Assembly: GCF_010669145.1 (NCBI RefSeq)
Contig: NZ_CP048635.1
Coordinates: forward strand, 496,001 to 560,000
Source: Rhizobium oryzihabitans
GTDB taxonomy: Bacteria > Pseudomonadota > Alphaproteobacteria > Rhizobiales > Rhizobiaceae
Length of the DNA stretch: 64,000 nucleotides
Direction: 5' to 3'
Part shown: positions 1-10,416 of the stretch, piece by piece
Layout of the letters: every line of letters begins with the position of its first letter
Numbering within the stretch: position 1 is the first letter of the stretch
Notes under the pieces: generated by a model
What the model saw: the letters and a program-made list of their open reading frames with translations, nothing else
Told to the model about the DNA's origin: nothing
Databases searched by the model: none
Position numbers and translations under genes: made by a program

Positions 1-121
1 ATTCGCCGCTTTTGTCATGGTCCGCCGCAGTCAGGCTGAAAATTTCGGCGAGCGCGGTTGCGATGGCGACGGGGTTTGAGGCCTGCTCCGGGCTCGGAAC
101 GGCGGATAGAGCGCCGCTCAT
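1..121 (-). CDS. DszC-like acyl-CoA dehydrogenase-fold flavin monooxygenase, N-terminal fragment
   Basis: Only the first 40 codons lie in the window; the gene runs off the left edge. Its ATG (121-119) overlaps the TGA of the preceding desulfinase-like gene in an ATGA junction, so the two are probably translationally coupled. The readable N-terminus (MSGALSAVPSPEQASNPVAI, then an ALAEIFSLTAADHDKSGE stretch) resembles the start of DszC/SfnB-type flavoproteins, which use reduced FMN to oxygenate sulfur compounds. The intact relative at 8171-9409 supports such an enzyme belonging here. The assignment rests on few residues and on context; an ordinary acyl-CoA dehydrogenase is the alternative. Confidence 0.5.
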   Translation of the reverse strand, partial: MSGALSAVPSPEQASNPVAIATALAEIFSLTAADHDKSGE

Positions 122-1148
122 GCCACCGCCCTTTCACGTGTCTTGACGAAACGGTCATCGATCCACGCAGCGAGATCGAAGTCGTTTTCAAGGAAGCCCC
201 ATTGATGCAGGAAATCCTTGTAGTGGCCGACAGCGGCAACGAGGTCCGCATCGAGGCCGAGGCCAAGATGGCGATGAACATCCGGGCCATTGGCGGCCAG
301 AACCTGCTCTTCGGTCGCACCCGCCTCGCGCGCGATGAAACGGCGGGTCTCTTCCGGATGCTGCTCGGCCCAGAGCGAGGCTTTGGCAATGGCGGCAACC
401 AGCCGCTCCACCAGGTCGGGGCGCTCATCGGCAAGCCGTCCGTCAACCGTCAGCACGCGGGGAGAACCGGAGTTGATACGTATCTTCGGGTCAGGGTGAA
501 AACCGAATTCCGCCACCTGCACGGCGCCGATCAGGTTCGCGGCGGCGATGCCGGCGGTTCCCTTGACGAAAATTGCATCGACCTCACCGCGCAACAGCGC
601 AATAATCTCCTCCCGAAGGATTGTCGCCGCTTCAGGCCGAAAAGGGATGGTCCTTCCTGTGTCGCCAGTACGGAATCCTTGATGACGATATCCTTCAGCT
701 CGATATCCTCGACCTTCAGCCCCTCCAGCGAAAGCGCCGAAACGATGCCCTTCAGCGCCGTCGCCCGCATAAAATCGACAATGCCTTCCGGCCTGCGCGG
801 CACACCGAAACGGCGACCGACGAGATCGGCAAGCGAGCGGATGCCGGTTTCCGGCAGGGTGATGATCGCCTGAAACTCGTCCGTCCACGTCACCCCGATG
901 AGCCGCGTATTGCGCCCTTCCGAGCGGGCGCGGATGGGCGGCACATTTCCGCCGTGACGGAAGGACCATTCCAGCGTGTGATTGAAATGGCTCTGCCGGA
1001 CAGAACGGTCAGGCGAATCGATGATGGATTTCAGCGATATGCCGACATCCTCGAAGGTCTGCGCGAGATACCCGAGCTGCGCCGCCAGCCCCACGGGCGT
1101 GGGCACCGGGCAGCGTGTGTACCAGATTTCAGAAAGTGTCGTGCTCAT
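118..1148 (-). pseudogene. DszB-like desulfinase with a single-base frameshift
   Basis: Two reading frames join to give a protein of about 343 residues that aligns throughout with the intact paralogue at 19239-20291 (350 aa). The break is near 612-615: frame one reads to ...KRRQSFG and the other resumes at EEIIALLRG. Restoring one G in a GGG run on the minus strand repairs the frame. There is no signal peptide, and Cys13, His54 and Arg64 match the DszB catalytic Cys27, His60 and Arg70, including the following Gly-Gly. I infer a cytoplasmic sulfinate desulfinase releasing sulfite, not a transport protein. The gene follows a family-5 binding protein and overlaps the DszC-like gene. It is either a recent pseudogene or a sequence error. 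Confidence 0.75.
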
Positions 1149-1259
1149 GGCTTTGGCCTCGATGAAAACGATGGCACCAGAAAGCGATGCTGCGGTGCCT
1201 GTTGACGGAAGGGAGACGTCCCGGCCCGCCGCAAAGGCGGACCGGGTTCGGCAAAAAGA

Positions 1260-2867
1260 TCAGGATGCGGCGATATGCGCGAAGGCAAGGCTTCCCGCCA
1301 CACCTTCCGCACCGATGGTGTGGTCGGCAATGCGCTTGTTGAAGATGGTAATCTCGGGTGCTGCGACGATGTCGATGGCCGGCACGTCTTCGACGAGAAT
1401 CTGCTGTATTTCCTTCCATTGCGCGACGCGCTTGTCCGGATCGATCTCGACAGCGGCAGCTTCCAGCAGCGCGTCCACCTTCGGATTGCTGTAGGCGGCG
1501 CCATTGGAGAAAGGCACACCCTTCTTGAAGTTCTTCGACCAGTAGAGCCGCTGGACGCCGACTGTTGGGTCGAAGAGATTGCTCATGCCCTCATAGGCAA
1601 AATCGAAATCCCGATCCGTGTAGATGCGCTTCGTGTAGGTGGCGAAATCCTGCGTCCGTACCGTCACATCCACGCCGACTTTTGCCAGCGCCTGACGAAT
1701 ATAATCCGCGCCGCGCGGATAGGCTTCGGTGCTCGGCACATAGTCCAGGTTGAGCTTGAAGCGGGTGCCATCCGCACCGCGCTTGTATCCCGCCTCGTCC
1801 AGCAGCGCTTCGGCCGCCTTCAGATCGATCGGATAGGTCTTCAGATCGTCCACGAACCATTTCGTCAGCTTCGGATTGATCGGTCCGGTGATCGTCGCGC
1901 CATAACCGAAATTGACGGTGTTGAAGATGACGTTGCGGTCAATCACATGTGCGAAGGCGCGGCGGACGCGGACATCCTTGAACACGTCCTTTTCGAGGTT
2001 GAATTCCACGCGGCTGATCGAATTAGTATATTGATAGCCGTTGGTCTCGAAGCCGAGGCTTGGCAGTTCCTTCAGCCGGTCGAGATCGCTATAGGCGACC
2101 GGCGTGCTGGGCGCGAGATCGATCTCACCGGTTTCGATGGCAATCGCGCGGGCCGAGGCGTCAGGAATGAAGCGGACGATGAGTTTGTCGAGATAGGGGC
2201 GCGGCGCATCCCAATAATCGGCATTGCGCTCAAAAACGATATGGCTGCCGCGCACCCATTCCTTGAACTTGAATGGGCCGGTGCCGACAGGCGCGAGGTT
2301 GATGGGGTTTTCGGTGACTTTGGTGCCTTCATAAAGATGCTTGGGCACGATAGGCGTTTCGGCGGCGGCGAGCGCCGTTATCAGATACGGCGCAGGCTTG
2401 GAAAGAACCAGCACCGCCGTCAGATCATCCGGGGTCTCGACACTGGTAAGGTTCAGGAAGGTATTGCGCCCGCGCGGATGCACTTCCTTGATGGTGTTGA
2501 TGGAGAACGCCACATCGGCGGATGTGAAAGGCTTGCCGTCATGCCATTTTACACCGGGCCTCAAATTGAAGGTGTAACGCAGGCCATCGACGCTCACATC
2601 CCATGATTTGGCCAGTAGCGGCTTGGGATTGAGGTCGAAATCATAGGTCAGCAGCCCTTCCGTGACCTTGGGCGATATGTAGACAGAATTATAGGCCGTG
2701 TGCGCGATCGTCGTCAGAACCGGCGGCTCCGATGAGATGAGCAGGGTGGCCGTGCCACCGCGTGCCGGCTCTGCCGCGTTGAGCTTCAGCCCCGGCAGCG
2801 ACACCACGCCAAGCGCTACAGACGCCAGCAAAAATCCACGCCGCGTCGTCTGGTTGAAAACAGTCAT
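1260..2867 (-). CDS. ABC transporter family-5 substrate-binding protein (first of three)
   Basis: The protein has 535 residues from the ATG at 2867, chosen because GGAGAGG precedes it; a longer frame to 2975 has no such support. The N-terminus has a twin-arginine motif (TTRRGFLLAS) and a hydrophobic stretch ending near LNAAEP, so folded export by Tat is likely. The body is a typical SBP_bac_5 domain, which binds peptides or small conjugates in the periplasm for a DppBCDF-type transporter. Paralogues lie at 11823-13418 and 14259-15847. It is upstream on the same strand as a DszB-like gene and divergent from the transporter operon at 3138, the obvious partner. The ligand cannot be read from sequence; context suggests an organosulfur compound. 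Confidence 0.85.
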   Translation of the reverse strand: MTVFNQTTRRGFLLASVALGVVSLPGLKLNAAEPARGGTATLLISSEPPVLTTIAHTAYNSVYISPKVTEGLLTYDFDLNPKPLLAKSWDVSVDGLRYTFNLRPGVKWHDGKPFTSADVAFSINTIKEVHPRGRNTFLNLTSVETPDDLTAVLVLSKPAPYLITALAAAETPIVPKHLYEGTKVTENPINLAPVGTGPFKFKEWVRGSHIVFERNADYWDAPRPYLDKLIVRFIPDASARAIAIETGEIDLAPSTPVAYSDLDRLKELPSLGFETNGYQYTNSISRVEFNLEKDVFKDVRVRRAFAHVIDRNVIFNTVNFGYGATITGPINPKLTKWFVDDLKTYPIDLKAAEALLDEAGYKRGADGTRFKLNLDYVPSTEAYPRGADYIRQALAKVGVDVTVRTQDFATYTKRIYTDRDFDFAYEGMSNLFDPTVGVQRLYWSKNFKKGVPFSNGAAYSNPKVDALLEAAAVEIDPDKRVAQWKEIQQILVEDVPAIDIVAAPEITIFNKRIADHTIGAEGVAGSLAFAHIAAS

Positions 2868-3052
2868 GCGATACCTCTCCTTAATTGAACCGGCGAAAAA
2901 CCGGCAAAACTGAACGGCCGCGCTTGGGAAGAAGTTTGTTCCGCAGACGAGAGTGAGATTGGCATGAAGCACCAACCATTCTCATAAATAGGAACTATCT
3001 TTTCTTTATGGCGCATTTTCCCGTAAATTTCAGAAAATAATTCTATTACTCT

Positions 3053-3083
3053 TTGACAAATTCCATAAAATTAGTCAACTAAT
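3053..3083 (+). promoter_or_regulatory. Likely promoter/operator of the peptide-type transporter operon
   Basis: A consensus -35 (TTGACA, 3053-3058) precedes an AT-rich stretch containing ATTAGTCAACTAAT (3070-3083), a palindrome with 6-bp arms around CA. The possible -10 (ACTAAT) lies within it, so a bound regulator would block or reposition RNA polymerase. The core TAGT-NN-ACTA recurs at 23232-23241 and, with one mismatch, at 20358-20367. The rest of the 270-bp gap (2868-3137) is AT-rich with no ORF. Confidence 0.45.
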
Positions 3084-3137
3084 GCCCACGCCTTCAGGGG
3101 CTGATTTCATGTTTTCCACGCTTACGGACTGGAGCCG

Positions 3138-4127
3138 ATGTCGAATTCGAAACGGATTTTATCGCAGGCAAGGCGGGTCGCCATTCAGGCCATTCCGACG
3201 GTTCTCGGTATCGTCATCCTGAACTTCTTCCTGCTGCAGCTGGCGCCCGGTGATGCGGCCGATGTGCTGGCCGCGGAAGCGGGTTCGGCGACCGTCGAGA
3301 CCATGGCCGAAATCCGCTCCCGCTTCGGGCTTGATCTGCCGGTCGTGCATCAGCTGATGAACTATCTCGGCAATCTGGCCCATTTCAGCCTCGGCTTTTC
3401 GCCGCGCTACGGCATGCCGGTTGCCGATCTTATCGGTCAGCGGTTGCCCGGCACGCTGGCCTTAATGGGCGCGGCGCTCGGCATTGCGATTTTCGTCGGC
3501 GTTTTCCTCGGCTCCATCATGGCGCTCTTTTCCGGAAAGCTGCCCGACCGGATCATTTCGATTGGCTCACTGATCTTTTATTCCGTACCGGGCTTCTGGA
3601 TTGGCCTGATGCTGATCCTGACCTTCTCGGTCAAGCTCGGCTGGCTTCCGTCTGGCGGCGACAGCACCATCGGCAGCAGCCTCACCGGCCTTGACGCCCT
3701 TCTGGACAGGCTGCGCTACATCGTTCTCCCCGCCCTTTCGCTGGCGCTTTATTTTCTGGCGATTTACGCCCGCCTTACCCGCGCGGCGATGCTGGAAGTC
3801 AAATCCCAGGACTACGTGCGCACGGCACGGGCAAAAGGCGTTTCGCCGCTCCGGCTGACCACACGCCATATTCTGCGCAATGCGCTCATCCCGATCACCA
3901 CCATGGCCGGCATGCATATTGGCGGCCTGCTGGGCGGCGCGGTCGTGGTTGAGACCGTCTTCAGCTGGCCGGGGCTTGGCCGTCTGGCTTTCGAAGCCGT
4001 CATGGCCCGCGATTTCAGCGTGCTGCTCGGCATTCTGCTTCTCTCTTCCCTCGTCGTCATCATCGTCAATGCGGCCGTGGACCTGTTGCAGGCATGGCTT
4101 GATCCCCGCATCGGAGAAAGCCGATGA
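3138..4127 (+). CDS. ABC transporter permease, DppB/OppB type
   Basis: The 329-residue inner-membrane protein has a first transmembrane helix near residues 15-35 and a large periplasmic loop, followed by five further helices. The EAA cytoplasmic loop around YVRTARAKGVSPLRLTTRHILRN contacts the ATPases. Length and layout match DppB/OppB permeases. It opens a tightly packed operon: its stop overlaps the start of the next permease. With the three family-5 binding proteins nearby it would import peptides or peptide-like conjugates, here probably sulfur-containing. Confidence 0.9.
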   Translation: MSNSKRILSQARRVAIQAIPTVLGIVILNFFLLQLAPGDAADVLAAEAGSATVETMAEIRSRFGLDLPVVHQLMNYLGNLAHFSLGFSPRYGMPVADLIGQRLPGTLALMGAALGIAIFVGVFLGSIMALFSGKLPDRIISIGSLIFYSVPGFWIGLMLILTFSVKLGWLPSGGDSTIGSSLTGLDALLDRLRYIVLPALSLALYFLAIYARLTRAAMLEVKSQDYVRTARAKGVSPLRLTTRHILRNALIPITTMAGMHIGGLLGGAVVVETVFSWPGLGRLAFEAVMARDFSVLLGILLLSSLVVIIVNAAVDLLQAWLDPRIGESR

Positions 4128-5115
4128 ATTCCTCCCATACATCAGCAGTTCTCGACCCGGCCGAACTCAGCGCTGAAGAGAGCAATCCCAAACCGAAAAA
4201 ACCGGAAGAAAAGGTCTGGCCCTATATTCATGCGCCGGACGCGCTTTCAGCCCGCTCCGCCTCCGTGCCGCGGCGCGGCCTGCGGCGGGAACTGAAGATT
4301 TTTCTCACCAATCCCAATGCCATCGTCGGGCTTTTGTTTCTCGCCACCGTCATCGTCACCGCACTTCTGGCTCCGCTGATCTATCCCGGTGATCCCTTGG
4401 AAATGGTGGCTCGTCCCTTCCTCTGGCCGGGGCAGAATCCAGCCTATCCGCTCGGCACCGATTCCATGGGTCGTGATGTGCTGGCGGGCATCGTGCACGG
4501 CGCGCGCATCTCGCTCACCGTGGGTGTCGTCGCCACTCTGATCGGGCTGACGATCGGCATCACAATCGGCGCTTTCGCCGGTTATTTCGGCGGCGTCATT
4601 GACGATATTCTCGTCAAGCTGATCGAAATCTTCCAGACCCTGCCGAATTTCGTGCTGCTCGTCGTGCTCGTCGCCATCGCCCAGCCGTCGGTCACCACGG
4701 TCACATCGGCCATCGGCATCATCACCTGGCCGCTGGTGGCGCGCCTGACCCGCGCCGAGTTCCGCGCCATCCGCGAGAAAGACTATGTGCTCGCCGCCCG
4801 CAGCCTCGGTTACGGCCATGCGCGTATCGTCTTTCAGGAAATCCTGCCCAATGCCCTGCCGCCGATCATCGTCACCTCCTCGGTCATGGTGGCGGGCGCG
4901 ATCCTTATGGAAGCAGCGCTTTCCTTCATGGGCCTTGGCGATCCCAACCGTGTCTCCTGGGGGTCAATGATCGGTTCCGGCCGCGATGTCATCCGCACCG
5001 CCTGGTATCTGACCGCCCTTCCCGGCCTTGCCATCGTCTTCACCGTCATTTCGCTGAACCTCATCAGCGATGGCCTCAACGATGCGCTCAACCCCCGTTT
5101 TTCGGAGGAACGCCG

Positions 5116-5119
<4 letters not shown>
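4124..5119 (+). CDS. ABC transporter permease, DppC/OppC type
   Basis: The 331-residue partner of the upstream permease starts in a 4-bp ATGA overlap. A hydrophilic, proline-rich N-terminal extension of about 65 residues precedes the first membrane helix, longer than in many DppC proteins. The core is standard: a GTDSMGRDVLAGIVHG motif, several helices, and the EAA loop (DYVLAARSLGYGHARIVFQE) for ATPase contact. Both permeases would form the heterodimeric channel. Confidence 0.9.
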
Positions 5120-7027
<1,908 letters not shown>

Positions 7028-7045
7028 ACTGAAGGAGCAACCATA

Positions 7046-8101
7046 ATGGTCGACTATCGCTATCTCGGACGCAGCGCGCTGAAAGTTTCACCGCTGAGCC
7101 TCGGCACGATGATGTTCGGAGGCCCGACGCCGGATGACGTGGCCTTCCGCATCATCGACAAGGCACGCGAGCAGGGCATCAACTTCATCGACACTGCCGA
7201 TGTCTATCACGACGGAAAGTCGGAAGAGGTCGTCGGTCGCGGCATCAAGGCCAGCCGCGACCACTGGGTTCTGGCAACGAAATTCGTCAATTCCCATACC
7301 AAGGGTCCGAACCTCGGCGGACATTCGCGCAAGTGGGTGATCGAAACAGTCGAGAATTCCCTTCGCCGTCTCAATACCGACTATATCGATATTCTCTATT
7401 TCCACCGCGCGGTCTTCGACGCGCCGCTGGAAGAGCCGGTACGCGCGATTGCCGATCTCATCCGAGCCGGCAAGCTGCGCTATTTCGGCGTTTCGAACTT
7501 CCGCGGTTGGCGTATTGCCGAAATTTCGCATCTGGCCGATCAGCTCGGCATCGACCGGCCTATCGCCAGCCAGCCGCTCTACAACATCGTCAACCGCACC
7601 GCGGAAGCCGAGCAGCTGCCGGCTGCCAACCATTATGGTCTTGGCGTCGTTTCCTATTCGCCGCTGGCACGTGGTGTGCTCACCGGCAAATATCAACCGG
7701 GCGAGCAGCCGGGCGCCGATACCCGCGTCGGCCGCGGCGACAAGCGTGTTCTGGAAACCGAATGGCGTCCGGAATCGGTCGAAATCGCCCAGAAGGTTGC
7801 AGCGCACGCCGCATCGAAGGGCGTTTCGGCAGCCGATTTCGCGCTGGCCTGGGTGTTGAACAACAAGTTCGTCACCGCAGCCATCACCGGCCCGCGCACC
7901 GAAGAGCACTGGAACGGTTACGTCCGCGCCCTCGACGTGAAGATCGATGCGGAAGACGAGGCGCTGGTCGATAGCCTCGTCACCACCGGCCACCCCTCGA
8001 CGCCCGGTTTCAACGATCCGAGCCATCCCGTCGAAGGCCGTGTGCCGCGCAATGTCGAACCCGCTCCCCGCCCGGTCGTCAAGCCGCGCGCGGTCGCCTG
8101 A
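7046..8101 (+). CDS. Aldo/keto reductase
   Basis: This 351-residue (beta/alpha)8 NADPH oxidoreductase starts 18 bp after the ATPase gene with a good ribosome site (AAGGAGC) and is probably in the same operon. The catalytic tetrad is visible: Asp in NFIDTADVYH with the Tyr of the same motif, Lys in LATKFVNS, and His in YFHRAVFD. It resembles the YajO/IolS-like AKR group that reduces aldehydes or ketones. In this setting it could reduce a carbonyl released when a monooxygenase cleaves a C-S bond, which is inference only. Confidence 0.85.
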   Translation: MVDYRYLGRSALKVSPLSLGTMMFGGPTPDDVAFRIIDKAREQGINFIDTADVYHDGKSEEVVGRGIKASRDHWVLATKFVNSHTKGPNLGGHSRKWVIETVENSLRRLNTDYIDILYFHRAVFDAPLEEPVRAIADLIRAGKLRYFGVSNFRGWRIAEISHLADQLGIDRPIASQPLYNIVNRTAEAEQLPAANHYGLGVVSYSPLARGVLTGKYQPGEQPGADTRVGRGDKRVLETEWRPESVEIAQKVAAHAASKGVSAADFALAWVLNNKFVTAAITGPRTEEHWNGYVRALDVKIDAEDEALVDSLVTTGHPSTPGFNDPSHPVEGRVPRNVEPAPRPVVKPRAVA

Positions 8102-8117
8102 TCGCCCAGACGAAAAT

Positions 8118-8143
8118 GCCTGCGGCGCGACCGTGCCGCAGGC
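8118..8143 (+). terminator. Intergenic hairpin between the reductase and monooxygenase genes
   Basis: GCCTGCGGC (8118-8126) and GCCGCAGGC (8135-8143) form a perfect 9-bp stem with an 8-base loop. No T-run follows, so it is more likely an attenuator or mRNA-stabilising structure than a full terminator; the next gene starts 28 bp later. Confidence 0.4.
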
Positions 8144-8170
8144 CATCACATCCGTTCAGGGAAACCCGCA

Positions 8171-9409
8171 ATGTCCAATCCTAAAATACAGACCGCAACC
8201 ACCGACAATTCCGGCGTGCCGAGCCGAGAAGACATTCTGGCCCGCGCCAGGGACATTGCGGCTATTGCCGCCAGGGATGCCGCCCGCCGTGAGCGCCAGC
8301 GGGAACTTCCCTTCGAAATCTTCGGCCTAATCAAGCAGGCGAAGATCGGCACGCTGCGCATCCCCGAGGCCAAGGGCGGCCCGGGCGGGTCGATTGCCGA
8401 CTATATCGAAGTGCTGATGATCCTCGGCGAAGCCGACAGCAATATTCCGCACGCACTCCGCAGCCATTTCAATTTTACCGAGAATCTCGCTCTCACACCG
8501 ATCGAGCTTGAGGATCGGCGGCACCTCGAAAATGTCCTCACCGGCAAGCTCTTTGCGGGCGCCAGCACGGAACAGGGGACCAAACGCCCCGGCGAAATCA
8601 CCACGCGCCTCAGCGCCGATGGCGACCGTTATCGTCTGAACGGCCGCAAATGGTATGCGACCGGCACCGCCTTCGCAGATTTCGGCACCTTTAGCGCTGT
8701 CGGCGAAGACGAACAGCCGATCGGCGTCCTCATTCCGCTTGATCGGCCTGGGATCACCATTCTCGACGACTGGGACAGCATGGGCCAGCGCATGACGGCA
8801 AGCGGCGGCGTTTTGCTTGAAAATGTCGAGGTGCTCCCGCATGAACTGACGACCCGCAAGCTCGGCAGCCAGATCGGGCGCCACAGCTCGGCCATGCGAC
8901 AATTGCACCTCGCTGCCTCTGCCGCCGGTGCCGTTCAGGGCGCACTCAACGACGGCATCGACTATGTTCTGCGCCAGGCGCGCACCACGCTCCACAGCAG
9001 CGCCGAAACCGCCAATCAGGACCCCTTTGTGCAGAAGATGCTCGGCGAGATCAGCGCCGGTGCCTTCGCCGTCAAGACGCTGATCCGCGAGGCGGCAAGA
9101 ACGCTCGACAGGACCGCCGCCGCCTTTTCCAGCGGCGACGAAGAGGCGATAGAAGCGGCTTTGCTGGAAGGTTCTCTCGCCACCGCCCGTACCCAGATCA
9201 TCGCATCGCAGCTTTCACTAACGGTCGCCACCAACCTTTACGAACTCGGCGGCGGATCGGCGACATCCAGCGACCGGAATTTCGACCGCCACTGGCGCAA
9301 TATCCGCACGGTCTACAATCACAATCCACTTGCCCACAAGGCGCGGGTGATCGGTGATTATTACCTCAACGGCACTACGACGCACCTCAGGGAAGGCCGG
9401 GTATTCTAG
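8171..9409 (+). CDS. DszC/SfnB-like FMN-dependent monooxygenase (acyl-CoA dehydrogenase fold)
   Basis: The 412-residue protein has the acyl-CoA dehydrogenase fold but lacks the usual CoA-enzyme catalytic Glu context. It matches DszC (417 aa) in length and in its C-terminal motif FDRHWRNIRTVYNHNPLAHK, equivalent to the FDRFWRNVRTHSLHDP region of DszC, keeping the later His and losing the earlier one. The middle DWDSMGQRMTASGG also matches this class. DszC-type enzymes use FMNH2 from a separate reductase and O2 to oxygenate sulfur in the cytoplasm. The gene sits between the aldo/keto reductase and the LysR gene. The substrate is unknown. Confidence 0.8.
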   Translation: MSNPKIQTATTDNSGVPSREDILARARDIAAIAARDAARRERQRELPFEIFGLIKQAKIGTLRIPEAKGGPGGSIADYIEVLMILGEADSNIPHALRSHFNFTENLALTPIELEDRRHLENVLTGKLFAGASTEQGTKRPGEITTRLSADGDRYRLNGRKWYATGTAFADFGTFSAVGEDEQPIGVLIPLDRPGITILDDWDSMGQRMTASGGVLLENVEVLPHELTTRKLGSQIGRHSSAMRQLHLAASAAGAVQGALNDGIDYVLRQARTTLHSSAETANQDPFVQKMLGEISAGAFAVKTLIREAARTLDRTAAAFSSGDEEAIEAALLEGSLATARTQIIASQLSLTVATNLYELGGGSATSSDRNFDRHWRNIRTVYNHNPLAHKARVIGDYYLNGTTTHLREGRVF

Positions 9410-9428
9410 CCATGAAGGGAAAACGGCC

Positions 9429-10400
9429 ATGAGAACGGAATTTATCCCTCCTTCGGTCGCAAGAGCGGCTTTCCGGTTGCCGACGCTTTCCCGGCTGCCG
9501 CCGCTGACGGCCCTGCGCGCATTTGTCGTGGCCGCGCGTCACGCCAGCTTCTCGCGGGCGGCGGAAGAACTGCATGTCTCGACTGCCGCAATCGGCCAGC
9601 AGGTGCGCATTCTGGAAACCCATCTCGGGCAAACACTCTTCAGCCGCCAGCGCGGCGAGCTGGTGCTGACCGAGGCCGGCAGCACGCTTTACCCCGGCCT
9701 TGCGGACGCTTTCGAGACGATGATCGGCAGTCTTTCCGATCTCATGGCCTCCGGCGGCCGGCGGCAGGTGAAGGTTCTGGCGGAAGGCTGTTTTGCGGCC
9801 CGATGGCTGGCGCCACGGTTGGGAACCATCGTTCCAGCCCTTGGAGACGTAGATATCTCGATTGAATCTCTCGAGGGCGACGCCATCGACCTCACGCATT
9901 TCGATGCCGATTGCGCGATCGTCGCCACCCACGGACAAATCCCCGGCTTCATTCACGAACCGCTTTTTGCCGACACCGTCAGTGCCGTCTGCACCCCGGA
10001 TTTTGCAGCCCGTCATCGCCTTTGTGGCGAACCCGAGCGGCTTCGGGATATCTCTTTTGCGATGTTGCGCGGCAACGGCACCGATGCTGCCTTCGAATGG
10101 GCAAACTGGCTGCGCGCCTGCCGCATTCCGCTTCGGCTTTCGGCAACCGGACCGCGCTTTTCGCGTCAGACCGCGCTGATAGAGGCACTCTTGTCCAGCC
10201 ACGGCATCGGCCTTGCGCGCCACTCGCTGATTTCGGATGAGCTGAAAACCGGTCGTCTGATCGCACCTTTCGGCGCACCACAGCCGACCGCCAGCAGGTA
10301 TCATCTGCTGACCAGTCCTGACAGGCGGCGGCTGCCGGAAATCGCATCTCTACTCGCCCTGTTGCGCGAGGATACACGCTCTCTCGAGGCCGCCGCCTGA
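9429..10400 (+). CDS. LysR-family transcriptional regulator (GcvA-like)
   Basis: A 323-residue regulator is read from the ATG at 9429, which lies just behind an AAGGGAAAA purine stretch; an upstream frame to 9354 runs into the monooxygenase gene. The winged HTH spans about residues 25-85 (LTALRAFVVAARHASFSRAA, then STAAIGQQVRILE), followed by the LysR effector-binding domain. It is the last gene of the plus-strand run from 3138 and the only dedicated regulator in the island, so it is the prime candidate to control it. LysR proteins such as CysB and Cbl control sulfur uptake elsewhere, but this protein looks closer to GcvA. Confidence 0.85.
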   Translation: MRTEFIPPSVARAAFRLPTLSRLPPLTALRAFVVAARHASFSRAAEELHVSTAAIGQQVRILETHLGQTLFSRQRGELVLTEAGSTLYPGLADAFETMIGSLSDLMASGGRRQVKVLAEGCFAARWLAPRLGTIVPALGDVDISIESLEGDAIDLTHFDADCAIVATHGQIPGFIHEPLFADTVSAVCTPDFAARHRLCGEPERLRDISFAMLRGNGTDAAFEWANWLRACRIPLRLSATGPRFSRQTALIEALLSSHGIGLARHSLISDELKTGRLIAPFGAPQPTASRYHLLTSPDRRRLPEIASLLALLREDTRSLEAAA

Positions 10401-10416
10401 ACACGCCTGTCCCACC

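Noticed and set aside
118..969. The 283-codon minus frame as an independent protein
   Set aside because: Only its part below about 615 is real; the upstream part is out of frame with the conserved DszB-like sequence.
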